This document shows, piece after piece, positions 51,627 to 60,443 of a stretch of DNA of 64,000 nucleotides (position 1 is the stretch's first letter; each line of letters begins with the position of its first letter). The position numbers were made by a program, and so were the translations under genes. The notes below the pieces were generated by a model. The model was not told the origin of the DNA. It worked only from the letters and a program-made list of their open reading frames with translations, and ran no database searches. Source of the stretch: Pseudomonadota bacterium (GTDB lineage: Bacteria > Pseudomonadota > Alphaproteobacteria > UBA2136 > JAPKEQ01). The stretch spans positions 109,021 to 173,020 of the forward strand of contig JAYZXF010000011.1 of assembly GCA_036141575.1 (NCBI GenBank). Reading direction: 5' to 3'.

Positions 51627-52325
51627 TTAAGAGCGCGCCAAACGGTGCGCTTTTATTTTACCGCCACGTCGTAAAACCTCAGTGCGAATGTCTTCGTTAG
51701 AGCAGTTGAGTGTGTAATGTTGAGGGCTTCCTGTGTAGCTTGGGGTAAGTTCTACAATGCAAGCACGAGGCATTTCTTGCTTGTTTGAGATAATATCCGT
51801 CACCTCTTTAAGCCCGAGACCTTTTAAATGCTCTGAAAGGGCGTTAAAGCTCCTTAGAGAGAGAAATAGCGATACAGATCCCGTCGGTGTGCAAGACTTA
51901 CAACAAGCTTCAATCCACAGGGCTAAGTCATCCTTATGGATGCCATGTTCTTTTTGTTTAGTTTGACTTTGGAAGCCTTCCTCAATTAGGTGGAATGGCG
52001 GATTGCTAATCACATAGTCATACAGTTTGGTGATCTGGGTTTCAGGCCAGGTACATTTTAGAATATCAGCATTCGTAATTTTGTTTGCTTCAATAGCACT
52101 TTGAAGGCTGTCAATAAGGTTGGTATTATTTTCAATGAGTGTCACAGGTATTTTATGAAGTGTACTCAGGCTAAGCCCTATAGCACCGTTTCCTGCGCCA
52201 ACATCTAAAATGCTCTCATCTTGTTTAGGGGAGATGTTGCTGGCGAGCCAAAGTGCATCTTCTGTTGATTTATAGTACTTGCCACACAGGGTAAGTCTTC
52301 CATCAAGAAGTGTATAAGAGCCCAT
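51627..52325 (-). CDS. TrmN6-like N6-adenine methyltransferase
   Basis: 232 residues. SAM motif I ILDVGAGNGAIGLSLS and catalytic motif IV VISNPPFHL, as in methyltransferases of the tRNA1(Val) A37 N6 (YfiC/TrmN6) and related RsmC/PrmC group. Hence a base N6 (or glutamine) methyltransferase; the exact target is not fixed by sequence. It begins 1 bp after the stop of the 1007-residue lipoprotein gene and is thus in its operon. Confidence 0.78.
   Translation of the reverse strand: MGSYTLLDGRLTLCGKYYKSTEDALWLASNISPKQDESILDVGAGNGAIGLSLSTLHKIPVTLIENNTNLIDSLQSAIEANKITNADILKCTWPETQITKLYDYVISNPPFHLIEEGFQSQTKQKEHGIHKDDLALWIEACCKSCTPTGSVSLFLSLRSFNALSEHLKGLGLKEVTDIISNKQEMPRACIVELTPSYTGSPQHYTLNCSNEDIRTEVLRRGGKIKAHRLARS
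51633..51660 (+). terminator. Terminator inside the 3' end of the convergent methyltransferase gene
   Basis: Stem GCGCGCC / GGTGCGC with 4-nt loop followed by TTTTATTTT, 20 bp after the pilin-like stop. The hairpin also encodes the C-terminal codons of the minus-strand gene ending at 51627. Confidence 0.75.
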
Positions 52326-52326
52326 C

Positions 52327-55300
52327 TTAATTTGTTTGTGGAGGGAGCAGGCCTCGCTCTTGAATCAGTTTTGCAGGGTTCATACTGCCTTGTCTTGCAC
52401 GACGCCCTTCAACAATATGACTATACTTGTTACGAGACATAAATTTATTGTTTACGGCACAGAATAGGGCTGTGTCTAAAATCTGGCATTTAGCAGAAGC
52501 AAACAGTTGGCCACCGTCTTGCAACTGGTAGCTATAGTTCACAAGAGATGTATGTGTGTCTGGTGAGTAGTAACCTGTAATGGTTCTTGCAACGTTATTT
52601 GCAGGATGAAGAACAAGGCCTTCAATTGGGTACAGAGTTGTTTCTTTCACGGCATCGTGAATTCTTCCACTTTCCAGCGTTTTGAAGTTAAAGATCGTGC
52701 CCTCAGGAAGAGAGTATTCAATCGCTTCGTTTGAATCGCTTGTGATCTTCGTGATTGCGTAGCGGCCGTTTGGTAAGATGCTTTTATTAACTTTATCTGT
52801 TAGGCGTTCCATCTGGTAGCTTTTACCGTTAGATGCTTTAATATAAATGCTGCCATTTTCAAATTCTACAGAGTCAATATCACCATAGAGTGTATTAAAC
52901 TTCACCGGAAGGTTTGGAGTTGTTTTCGCATCATCAGAGATAATCAAAGACTGCTTATCGACATCATATGGCACGATCATGCTGTAAGCGTACACATTAC
53001 CTGAGTTCTTCGTCAGGTCTTTATCTGACCTAATTGTGATAGAACCCATTTTATTAATGAATGTAGCTTTTACAGTTTGAATTTGTGAAAAGTCATTATG
53101 GTTAGGATTATCAATAGTTTCCATTTTCATCACAAGAAGCGGAATATCTGCATCAAGGTCCTTCATAATGTAGGTTCCTTGGTTTTTACGTACAATAATA
53201 CGGATATCATTCACAATAGGCTGTAGGTGCTTCATGTATTGATCGTCACTAATGAGTGCAATTTTCTCAGAAGCGAGAGTTCTTTCACCGTCTGAAAAGG
53301 CATCTAAGGCTTCTAGCATGTAAACAAACTGTGGACGAATCTTAATGACAATTTCCTTGAGGTGTTCTGGCAGGTTTTTCCAGAATAGAGAAGACTCTTC
53401 AGGAGTTTTTAGCCTATTAAGTGCTTGGTTTAGGAAGAATGATTGCGGAAGTTCAGGAAAAACCTTCTTTAAAACTTCACCTTTAAGGGCAATTTCTAGA
53501 GCGCCGAGCTTTGCATCTGAGCTAATGGCAGCCTTGAGGGCGTTCATGGCGTAAGTTTGTTGCTCTTTTTTGCTAAAATCACTTACATAAAAGTAATCGC
53601 TTAATTTTAGAAGGGTGTGTGCCACATTGTAGCCATCACCAGCTGAAATAATGGCATTTTTAAGGGAAGCATTAAAGAGAGAGGGAGACGCTTTTAAACG
53701 TTCCGCAGCAAAATCAGCTTTTACACCTAGGTCTGCACTCTTTAAAATATTGAGTGTTAGGAAATCTTGGAAGGAATTTCCGTTCAACTTTGCTTTAATT
53801 TCATCAGAGGCTAAGAACTCATCAAATTTTTGTAGTAAAAAGTTATCTAAGTTGAACTCAATGCCCATGTTGTTATTTAGAAAATCAGATAGCTTAATCA
53901 TTCCAGTAAAATCATTAGATACCCATTTCTTTTCTAGGCCATCAATAATGCTTGTAATAATTTTCTGCTTAGAGATTTGGGCGACTTTTGGGTTAAATAC
54001 ACCATACGTATAAATAAGCTCATAGTTTTCAGCTTCAATAGCTTTATTCATAGCGTTTTTAATAATCTCTTCGGCTTGAACCGTTAGATTTTCTTCGTTA
54101 TCACTATTAAGAATAAGTTTCGTTAAAAATGGTACAGCATTTTCGTTGGCATTCACCATGCGGCGAATTATGCCAAGAAGATAAGCATTATATGGAGCAA
54201 CAATGTTACTTGGAACACGCTCAGGTTCAATGCTATAGAGTAAAATTTCTGGCAGTTTGTAACGCTCTGAAAGAGTGATCATTTCTTCAAGGTAAGTTTG
54301 CCAGTTTTCAAGGTTGTTTAAATTGAAAGATAAGGCTGTTTGCACCATAAAGAGTTCAACAAGTTTCTTCTTATCAGATTCTGAAAAGTCCACTTGCTTC
54401 ACAGCAATAGGCTGATAAGTGAGCTGTGCATCTGCAAGCTTTACAACAATAAGCCCTCTTTTAAGGAGACTGTCCTGAATTGGGGCAATGTTAGATTTGA
54501 TGGTATTGTCTGCAAGTTGCTCTTGTATAAATGGATCTTGGACAAGTTTTTTGTAACCTATCGAAAGGTGCTCGCTCACTTCTGGGACTTTGAAAATAGG
54601 AATATCCAATAACTGGATTATGGCTTTACCATTGAGAAGAAGGTTGCTGCCTTTTACATCTTTACCAACAGTTCGTGTCAGAGTTTTAATAAATACAGGA
54701 ATGAGTGTTTCGCCATACCTTGGAATATCACGCCATTTACGAATATCTTCCATAGAAAGTTTGGTTTGTGATACGTCTTCGGACAGCATTCCAGATATTG
54801 CACTTGTCATGCTAAGCATCTGTGCAGGAATTTTTTTACTCTCTGAAAGTTGCTCAAGTATAAGCAGGGCATTGTCACTGTCTTGTTCTTCAATGAAGGT
54901 GCCTAATGTATTCAATGTGTGTGGCACAAGGATATTTCTTAACCCACCAGACTGAGTTGAATTGACCATATGAAGTAGCATATTTGTACGCTCTTTAGGG
55001 AGCTTCATATCATCAACATGGTTTAGAATAACATCTAGCGGTGTATATTGTTTCTTATCCAGAATAATTGGAGCTGTCACGTAGCGAAGGTATTGGTCAA
55101 ACATGAGGGGCTCTGTTTGGGTATCAAAACACTTATTGGCTACACATTCTTTAATGATTAGCTCTGCTTTGAGTCCGTTTAAGTGAGCATCTTGGGTGCG
55201 CTTTGAGAGAGCTTTATCAATAATTTTATGTGCTTTTTCATAGCGTTGAGAATCTATTGCATCTCTGGCTTTTTCTGTGGCATCGCCAAAACAGCCACTC

Positions 55301-55350
55301 AGCATAAGGCTGAGGGCTCCTACGACCATGAAACGTTTTAAATTCATCAT
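52327..55350 (-). CDS. Very large lipoprotein of unknown function
   Basis: 1007 residues. Lipobox LSGC (near residues 17-20), next residue F, so likely sorted to the outer membrane. N-terminal 70 residues resemble TPR-type helices (ATEKARDAIDSQRYEKAHKIIDKAL); the middle (to ~700) is almost all helical with few Cys; the last ~250 residues are beta-rich (VENGSIYIKASNGKSY, PNGRYAITKITSDS). No known family recognised. Operonic with the TrmN6-like gene; divergent from the DUF3108 gene across ~108 bp. Confidence 0.8.
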   Translation of the reverse strand: MMNLKRFMVVGALSLMLSGCFGDATEKARDAIDSQRYEKAHKIIDKALSKRTQDAHLNGLKAELIIKECVANKCFDTQTEPLMFDQYLRYVTAPIILDKKQYTPLDVILNHVDDMKLPKERTNMLLHMVNSTQSGGLRNILVPHTLNTLGTFIEEQDSDNALLILEQLSESKKIPAQMLSMTSAISGMLSEDVSQTKLSMEDIRKWRDIPRYGETLIPVFIKTLTRTVGKDVKGSNLLLNGKAIIQLLDIPIFKVPEVSEHLSIGYKKLVQDPFIQEQLADNTIKSNIAPIQDSLLKRGLIVVKLADAQLTYQPIAVKQVDFSESDKKKLVELFMVQTALSFNLNNLENWQTYLEEMITLSERYKLPEILLYSIEPERVPSNIVAPYNAYLLGIIRRMVNANENAVPFLTKLILNSDNEENLTVQAEEIIKNAMNKAIEAENYELIYTYGVFNPKVAQISKQKIITSIIDGLEKKWVSNDFTGMIKLSDFLNNNMGIEFNLDNFLLQKFDEFLASDEIKAKLNGNSFQDFLTLNILKSADLGVKADFAAERLKASPSLFNASLKNAIISAGDGYNVAHTLLKLSDYFYVSDFSKKEQQTYAMNALKAAISSDAKLGALEIALKGEVLKKVFPELPQSFFLNQALNRLKTPEESSLFWKNLPEHLKEIVIKIRPQFVYMLEALDAFSDGERTLASEKIALISDDQYMKHLQPIVNDIRIIVRKNQGTYIMKDLDADIPLLVMKMETIDNPNHNDFSQIQTVKATFINKMGSITIRSDKDLTKNSGNVYAYSMIVPYDVDKQSLIISDDAKTTPNLPVKFNTLYGDIDSVEFENGSIYIKASNGKSYQMERLTDKVNKSILPNGRYAITKITSDSNEAIEYSLPEGTIFNFKTLESGRIHDAVKETTLYPIEGLVLHPANNVARTITGYYSPDTHTSLVNYSYQLQDGGQLFASAKCQILDTALFCAVNNKFMSRNKYSHIVEGRRARQGSMNPAKLIQERGLLPPQTN

Positions 55351-55458
55351 GCAACCAGTCTAACGTGAGAACATCAACCCCTGCAACTCTATGAGAAAAA
55401 ACATCAGCAAACCTGTTGCATTTTTGATAATATGACAGAAACCACAAGGATAAGGACA

Positions 55459-56310
55459 ATGATGAAAAAGCTAATTATATGCACTCTGACCACTTTTATG
55501 TTGATACATACCTCTTATGCAAAGCCAGAGGACTGGTTTGAGAAGGGCGAACGCCTTCATTACCTTGTGGAAATGTGGGGATGGCTCAATGTAGGGGAAG
55601 CTGAGCTTCTATTTAAGCCGCAAGATGATAGGTACACCATTCTTGCTCGGGCTTGGACAGATTCAAGAGCATTTCAATTGCGAGATCGCCTCACCACAGA
55701 AGGTATTCACTCACCTGTTTTAGACGAGGGGCCTTTTTATTCAATCAGGCAAACCATTGAGCTGAATGAAAATGATTATCGAGGTCATAAAACAATCACC
55801 TTTGATCGAAACGCAAAGATGATTCGTTACCATAATATTCGCGGCAATGAAAAGCCTGTTGGTTTTGGAGCTCCAGAACATACAAGAGATATGATTTCAG
55901 CTCTGTATTACTTTAGAAAAACACTTGGCGACCGTGAGATCAAGGTTGGGGATATGTACCAACATGCTGTCGCGCAAAATGACTATATCTACGATATGAA
56001 GCTCAAGGTGGTGGGGCAGGGTAAAATTGATGGCCATCAGGCCCTTAAAGTTCAGCCAAGCATGCAAAAGCTTAATCGTGATGGGACGCCTCTTGGGGAT
56101 GTAAAAGATCGCTGGACGATTTGGGTGCGAAATGACAAAAGTTTTGTTCCTCAGCGTATTGAAGCAAAAACAAAGTTTGGGTCATTTGTTGCAAGCCTTA
56201 AGCGCTATGGGCACCTTGATTTAGAATCACGCGTGATTCCGGAGATTCCTGAAACCGGTGAAATTATTATGGATAAGAAGAAGACAGGTTTGCTTGAAAC
56301 AGCGGATTAA
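55459..56310 (+). CDS. DUF3108 family secreted protein
   Basis: 283 residues from ATG 55459 (or 55462) with AAGGA upstream. Signal peptide (KLIICTLTTFMLIHTSYA), then the DUF3108 beta-barrel-like fold: ERLHYLVEMWGWLNVGEAELLF, ...RDMISALYYFRKT, KVGDMYQHAVAQND, DRWTIWVRNDKSFVPQRIEAKTKFGSF. Probably periplasmic; function unknown. Convergent with the small membrane gene beyond. Confidence 0.83.
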   Translation: MMKKLIICTLTTFMLIHTSYAKPEDWFEKGERLHYLVEMWGWLNVGEAELLFKPQDDRYTILARAWTDSRAFQLRDRLTTEGIHSPVLDEGPFYSIRQTIELNENDYRGHKTITFDRNAKMIRYHNIRGNEKPVGFGAPEHTRDMISALYYFRKTLGDREIKVGDMYQHAVAQNDYIYDMKLKVVGQGKIDGHQALKVQPSMQKLNRDGTPLGDVKDRWTIWVRNDKSFVPQRIEAKTKFGSFVASLKRYGHLDLESRVIPEIPETGEIIMDKKKTGLLETAD

Positions 56311-56312
56311 GC

Positions 56313-56567
56313 TTATTTTTTACTGCGCCATTTTTTAAATTCTTTAGCAAGCTCTTCTATAAAGACACGTATAAAAATAAGAACAGGTGGAATTCGCCCC
56401 TCTCTTCTTGGCAGGTAAATATGGACAAGGTAGAGTGTATAGATGAGACCGACTCCAGGTAAGATAAGGTTACCAAACGCCAGAACATGTGGTTTGGCAA
56501 GGTCGTATCTTGCAGCAATAATGTATGTGATGACTGTCGTCAAAATCCATATCGACATTAAAAACAT
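56313..56567 (-). CDS. Small two-segment membrane protein
   Basis: 84 residues with two hydrophobic segments (SIWILTTVITYIIAARY and FGNLILPGVGLIYTLYLVHI) and a basic C-terminus (LAKEFKKWRSKK). No family recognised. It starts 9 bp after gloB, so it is probably in the same transcript. Confidence 0.65.
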   Translation of the reverse strand: MFLMSIWILTTVITYIIAARYDLAKPHVLAFGNLILPGVGLIYTLYLVHIYLPRREGRIPPVLIFIRVFIEELAKEFKKWRSKK

Positions 56568-56576
56568 AAGCGTCTC

Positions 56577-57278
56577 CTAAAAATTATCCTTCATTATACG
56601 AAACTCTTTAAATTCTTCTAGTGTTTCAGCTTTTAAAAATGGGTTAATTTTCTTTTCTGTGGCGAGGGTTGTGATCTTCGGGTGAATATTCTTTTCTGCA
56701 AGCGTAAGCGCTTCTAAAATGTCTTGATCATACGGGAAGAGATGCGCAGCAAAGGTAAGGCTCGCTTTTGTGTAGTCATGCCCACAGAAGATCTTTGTAT
56801 CATTAGGGAGCTCTTTAATGCGTTGTAGGGTGTTAAACATTTGTGCGTGTGAGCCTTCAAATAATCTACCGCATCCTGCAATAAAGAGCGTATCTCCACT
56901 AAAGAGCCAGTGGTTATTCTTTTCATAAAACATCACATGACCCACAGTGTGTCCTGGAGATTCAATCACTTCAAATTCATACTCTTCCCAGCCCCATACT
57001 TCTGGAAGAGGCTCTGTACCGCGTGGAAGTCTTGCTAGGTCTGCTTTAGCACCATTCATGTAGCATCTTGTTTGTTTTTGGATATCTGCCGCGCCGTGAA
57101 TATGATCGCCATGATGATGTGTGAGCAGAATATGTTTGAGTTCTCTGCCATTGAGTGCTTTTAATACAGGTGCAGCTTCACCTGCATCAATCAGTAGGCA
57201 ATCACCAGATGCCTGGCTTTCAACTAGGTAAACCCAATTATCATTCAAAACAGGGATGGTCTCGACACATGTACTCAT
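56577..57278 (-). CDS. gloB: Hydroxyacylglutathione hydrolase (glyoxalase II)
   Basis: 233 residues from ATG 57278 (57290 possible). Metallo-beta-lactamase fold with THHHGDHIHG near residue 52, GHTVGHVMFY, FSGDTLFIAGCGRLFEG and CGHDYT, i.e. all binuclear metal ligands. Hydrolyses S-lactoylglutathione to lactate and glutathione in methylglyoxal detoxification. Divergent from a methyltransferase, as in many alphaproteobacteria; starts are only ~18 bp apart. Confidence 0.92.
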   Translation of the reverse strand: MSTCVETIPVLNDNWVYLVESQASGDCLLIDAGEAAPVLKALNGRELKHILLTHHHGDHIHGAADIQKQTRCYMNGAKADLARLPRGTEPLPEVWGWEEYEFEVIESPGHTVGHVMFYEKNNHWLFSGDTLFIAGCGRLFEGSHAQMFNTLQRIKELPNDTKIFCGHDYTKASLTFAAHLFPYDQDILEALTLAEKNIHPKITTLATEKKINPFLKAETLEEFKEFRIMKDNF

Positions 57279-57296
57279 GTGGCCTATCATAGCAAA

Positions 57297-58013
57297 ATGT
57301 TAGATATTCTGAAACTCAGGAATTGGTCTCATACTTCTGTTGGAAGTATGGCAGCACGTACGGTGAATCATGCCCTTGAAAAAGCATGTGAAGATCGCCG
57401 CGGTCAGCGTATTCTCTTGCTTGGGTTTACAGCACCTTATGTTCACCTTTGGGAAAAAGAAGCGCATGTTACCATGGCGTATCCTTCTTGGATGGGAGCC
57501 GTACCATGGCCTGAATCTGGTATGAATCAAAGTGTACTTGTGCATGAGGACTCTCTACCATTCCAAGATGAAACCTTCGATGTGATTATTGTCTCTCATG
57601 TATTGGAGCATTCTTTCCATGAGGATGGAGTGATGGGCGAAATTTGGCGCACATTAAAGAGTGAGTCAGGTCGCCTCATTATTCTAACGGCAAATCGTCT
57701 GTCAAACTGGAGCCGTCGTGATGCGCTTTCGCCGCTCGCAAGTGGAAGGCCTTATACAGGGCTGCAAGTTTCTCGCCTTATTCGTGACGCTAACCTGACA
57801 GAACTTTCACAAAGGAGCATTCTTCATACGCCTTGTCTCAGTTTTGAAATGTTGCTTAAGCAATCAAGCTTCTTTGAGTCTGTCGGACAGGGGGTGCGTT
57901 CACCTTTTGGCGGTATCATGATGACAGAGGCGAAAAAGCAAATGTATAAAGGCTCTGTCGTGCGCCCGCTCGGCAAGCTGATTCCAAAAGTTGTGAAGCC
58001 TGTTTTAGACTAG
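57297..58013 (+). CDS. SAM-dependent methyltransferase (gloB-linked)
   Basis: 238 residues from ATG 57297; a GTG at 57279 is less likely. LLLGFTAPYVHLWEKE replaces the usual GxGxG motif I, but FDVIIVSHVLEHSFHEDGVMGEIWRTLKSESGRLIIL is a good motif IV-VI region. This gene beside gloB is a recurrent alphaproteobacterial pair; substrate unknown. The 3' end overlaps rmuC by 4 bp (convergent). Confidence 0.8.
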   Translation: MLDILKLRNWSHTSVGSMAARTVNHALEKACEDRRGQRILLLGFTAPYVHLWEKEAHVTMAYPSWMGAVPWPESGMNQSVLVHEDSLPFQDETFDVIIVSHVLEHSFHEDGVMGEIWRTLKSESGRLIILTANRLSNWSRRDALSPLASGRPYTGLQVSRLIRDANLTELSQRSILHTPCLSFEMLLKQSSFFESVGQGVRSPFGGIMMTEAKKQMYKGSVVRPLGKLIPKVVKPVLD

Positions 58014-59224
58014 GCGTCTTTTTCTTTTTTATCTTCATTCTCAATCAACTCAAGTGGTTGGCCTGAGCTTGTTTTGAAGATTTTATCAGACTGTCTGAGC
58101 GCTTCAATTTCACGCAAAGGTTTTTCTAGCTGGTTACGGCGTGTTGTTGTGAGTTCAAGGAAAGCCTTATTGCTGTCCTCAATCTTCTTCCCAACTTTAT
58201 CAATGGCATCTGTAAACTTGCCCCATTGCGCGCCAAATTTTTCAATCAGACGTAAGATTTCACCAGCTTTTTGCTCCATCTGGAAGTTATCTACCGCTTG
58301 GCGAATCACGGCAAGAATGGCGTACAGTGTAATTGGTGAACAAAGAATAACTTTCTTACCCAGAGCTGTATCGACAAGGGTACGGTCTTGATCGTGCAGG
58401 AAGCTGTAAACTTGCTCATTTGGAATAAATACGATCACGTAATCCAGTGTGTCTTGTGTGGTATCAACGTAGTCACGTTTTGTCACTTCATCTACACGGC
58501 GGCGGGCATCTGCAAGAAACTGTTTGAGGAACTGTTTCTTCTCCACTTCGCTTTCGCTTTCCATATAAGCAAGGTAGTTATCAAGAGGGAATTTCACATC
58601 CATATGTACAACGCGATTTTGTGGCATATAGAAGGTGTAGTCTGGGCGACTCTTCTTTTCTGTCTGCTGTTGCTTGAGGTAGTTAATACCTTCTTGGAAT
58701 CCTGCAAGGCGCAGAACATCTTCAGCCATGCGCTCACCCCATTGGCCACGAATTTGCGCGTTGCTTAGAGCTGATTTTAGAGCATGTGTTGTTTCGCGCA
58801 GTTGTTTGGTTTCTTCAGCGGCAGATGTGAGCTGACTTGAGAGGACATCAAACTTCGCTTTACGATCCTTCTCAATGGTTTGTACCATACCCTGTACTTT
58901 ATCGAGTTCTCCCTTCATAGTTTTAAGGGTTTGGTCGATCATGTCTTTTTTAGCGCCAAGCTCCTGCTTACCAGCCTGAGTTTTCTTGTCTAGATTTTCA
59001 GAGGCCAATGAAAGGAATTGTTCAGTGTTGCGTTGTAGAGCCTCCAAAGAGAGGGTGCTGAAGGCATCACGCATTTGAGAAATGGTTTTATCCATTTCTT
59101 CTTGTTTTTGCGAGAGGAGTAGCTCTGCCATTTTTCCGGCATCGTTACGTCTAAACCAAAGCAAGGCAAGTCCAATTCCTAGACCGCTTAAAAAACTGAG
59201 TGCTGAAGCAATAAAAATATTCAT
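58010..59224 (-). CDS. rmuC: DNA recombination protein RmuC
   Basis: 404 residues. N-terminal membrane anchor (IFIASALSFLSGLGIGLALLW), a long coiled coil (~25-150), and the RmuC nuclease-like core: IRGQWGERMAEDVLRLAGF, KSRPDYTFYMP, MDVKFPLDNYLAYMES, VIVFIPNEQVYSF, VILCSPITLYAIL. Limits certain recombination or inversion events. ATG at 59224. Confidence 0.93.
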   Translation of the reverse strand: MNIFIASALSFLSGLGIGLALLWFRRNDAGKMAELLLSQKQEEMDKTISQMRDAFSTLSLEALQRNTEQFLSLASENLDKKTQAGKQELGAKKDMIDQTLKTMKGELDKVQGMVQTIEKDRKAKFDVLSSQLTSAAEETKQLRETTHALKSALSNAQIRGQWGERMAEDVLRLAGFQEGINYLKQQQTEKKSRPDYTFYMPQNRVVHMDVKFPLDNYLAYMESESEVEKKQFLKQFLADARRRVDEVTKRDYVDTTQDTLDYVIVFIPNEQVYSFLHDQDRTLVDTALGKKVILCSPITLYAILAVIRQAVDNFQMEQKAGEILRLIEKFGAQWGKFTDAIDKVGKKIEDSNKAFLELTTTRRNQLEKPLREIEALRQSDKIFKTSSGQPLELIENEDKKEKDA

Positions 59225-59248
59225 AAGTCTATCTTAACATCTTGAGCA

Positions 59249-59274
59249 CAAAAAAGCACCGCAAATGCGATGCT
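59249..59274 (-). terminator. Terminator after the small acidic protein gene
   Basis: On the minus strand: AGCATCGC-attt-GCGGTGCT (one mismatch) followed by six T. Placed between the gene ending at 59285 and rmuC. Confidence 0.7.
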
Positions 59275-59284
59275 TTTCATTCGT

Positions 59285-59671
59285 TTAAAAGTTGTGATCA
59301 ATCACTTTTTCAAAGATCACTTTGTCACCACGGCGAACAAGAATATATTTATCAATGTCGTATGAGACATCGGTGAGCTCTTCTTTCTCCCAGCGTGGGG
59401 GCATGTTCATGTGTGGTGCTGAGAAATGAAGAGCTCCTTCTGCAGTGAGGTATTGTGTGACACCACCGCCCATAATACTCATAGGTAGAATATCCAAAAC
59501 TTGGATATTGCTGCCTTCATGACCAATATAGATGGTGCCCGTATCCGGTTCGTCATCAATAGAGCCTGGCAGAAAACCATTATCCTCATCTTCGGGCTCT
59601 TCAGGCAGAACGAGGCAAAGAAAACGGCCGTCATTAAATTGAAACAGTTTAGTAATTTCTAAGGTTTGCAT
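59285..59671 (-). CDS. Small acidic protein of unknown function
   Basis: 128 residues, no signal peptide, strongly acidic in the first half (LPEEPEDEDNG, SIDDEPDTG). No motif or family recognised. It lies alone between rmuC and the DUF1223 gene; the 86-bp gap to the latter has A/T-rich pyrimidine tracts but no definite signal. Confidence 0.65.
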   Translation of the reverse strand: MQTLEITKLFQFNDGRFLCLVLPEEPEDEDNGFLPGSIDDEPDTGTIYIGHEGSNIQVLDILPMSIMGGGVTQYLTAEGALHFSAPHMNMPPRWEKEELTDVSYDIDKYILVRRGDKVIFEKVIDHNF

Positions 59672-59757
59672 GTATATACTCCTGAAAAAAGAAAGAAAAA
59701 GATAAGAATCTCTATTTTTCTATCTAAAAACAGGTTTTGGAGCAAATGCTTTTTGAG

Positions 59758-60426
59758 TTATGGCAAAACTGCTGTGTAAATCGGGCCTTGATTTTGGGCT
59801 TGAATCAGAATGGCAACAGCTTCATTTTTGCCTGCTTTTTGGACAGGGACAAAGGCTTCGCCGCCTTTCCATACACCGAGCCTTTCAATAGACGTTACAG
59901 TATTAATTTTGTGAGAGCTGTTGTCTGTTCTGTATGTGACGCGCCAAAGGTCTTGAGCAAGGTTGATTTTATCGGTCTCGCCAAGAAAGAGGGTGTAGCC
60001 ATCTCTTGCTTCAGTCAGGTGAATATTTGAAATCTCTTCTTCAGATTTTTCATGGCGAAGAAGGTGCCATTTTGTTTTAAAGCTATTGCCACCATTCATG
60101 TGGTATTCACCGTTCATCACAAAGTGAGGGGTGTAGCGCACATTGGTATTTTGTAGAGCATTGTACTTTTTTTGGCGAAGGTTATTTTCAACCAAAATAA
60201 ATGGATCTTTGAGTTTACGGTTCTTGTAAATGTTGACATGGTAAGAGAGCGCAAGGCGACCATCTTTTTTTGCCATTTCTGTAAGGTTTCTATCCGCGTT
60301 CGGGCAAGACGGGCACGTCTTAGATGTAAACATCTCCAGAACATTCGGCATAAGTGTTGTGGCGTGAGAGAAAGTTGGCATAAGAAGAGGGGCACAAAGA
60401 ACAATTTTTCCAAGAGTTCGTTTCAT
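59758..60426 (-). CDS. DUF1223 secreted thioredoxin-like protein
   Basis: 222 residues with a signal peptide (TLGKIVLCAPLLMPTFSHA). Family motif VLEMFTSKTCPSCPNADRNL gives a CPSC redox pair at C38/C41 in a thioredoxin-like fold, followed by RYTPHFVMNGEYHMNG. Probable periplasmic thiol oxidoreductase; substrate unknown. It follows the coupling protein gene by 17 bp and is probably in its transcript. Confidence 0.82.
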   Translation of the reverse strand: MKRTLGKIVLCAPLLMPTFSHATTLMPNVLEMFTSKTCPSCPNADRNLTEMAKKDGRLALSYHVNIYKNRKLKDPFILVENNLRQKKYNALQNTNVRYTPHFVMNGEYHMNGGNSFKTKWHLLRHEKSEEEISNIHLTEARDGYTLFLGETDKINLAQDLWRVTYRTDNSSHKINTVTSIERLGVWKGGEAFVPVQKAGKNEAVAILIQAQNQGPIYTAVLP

Positions 60427-60443
60427 GAGTTATCTCCTTTTTA

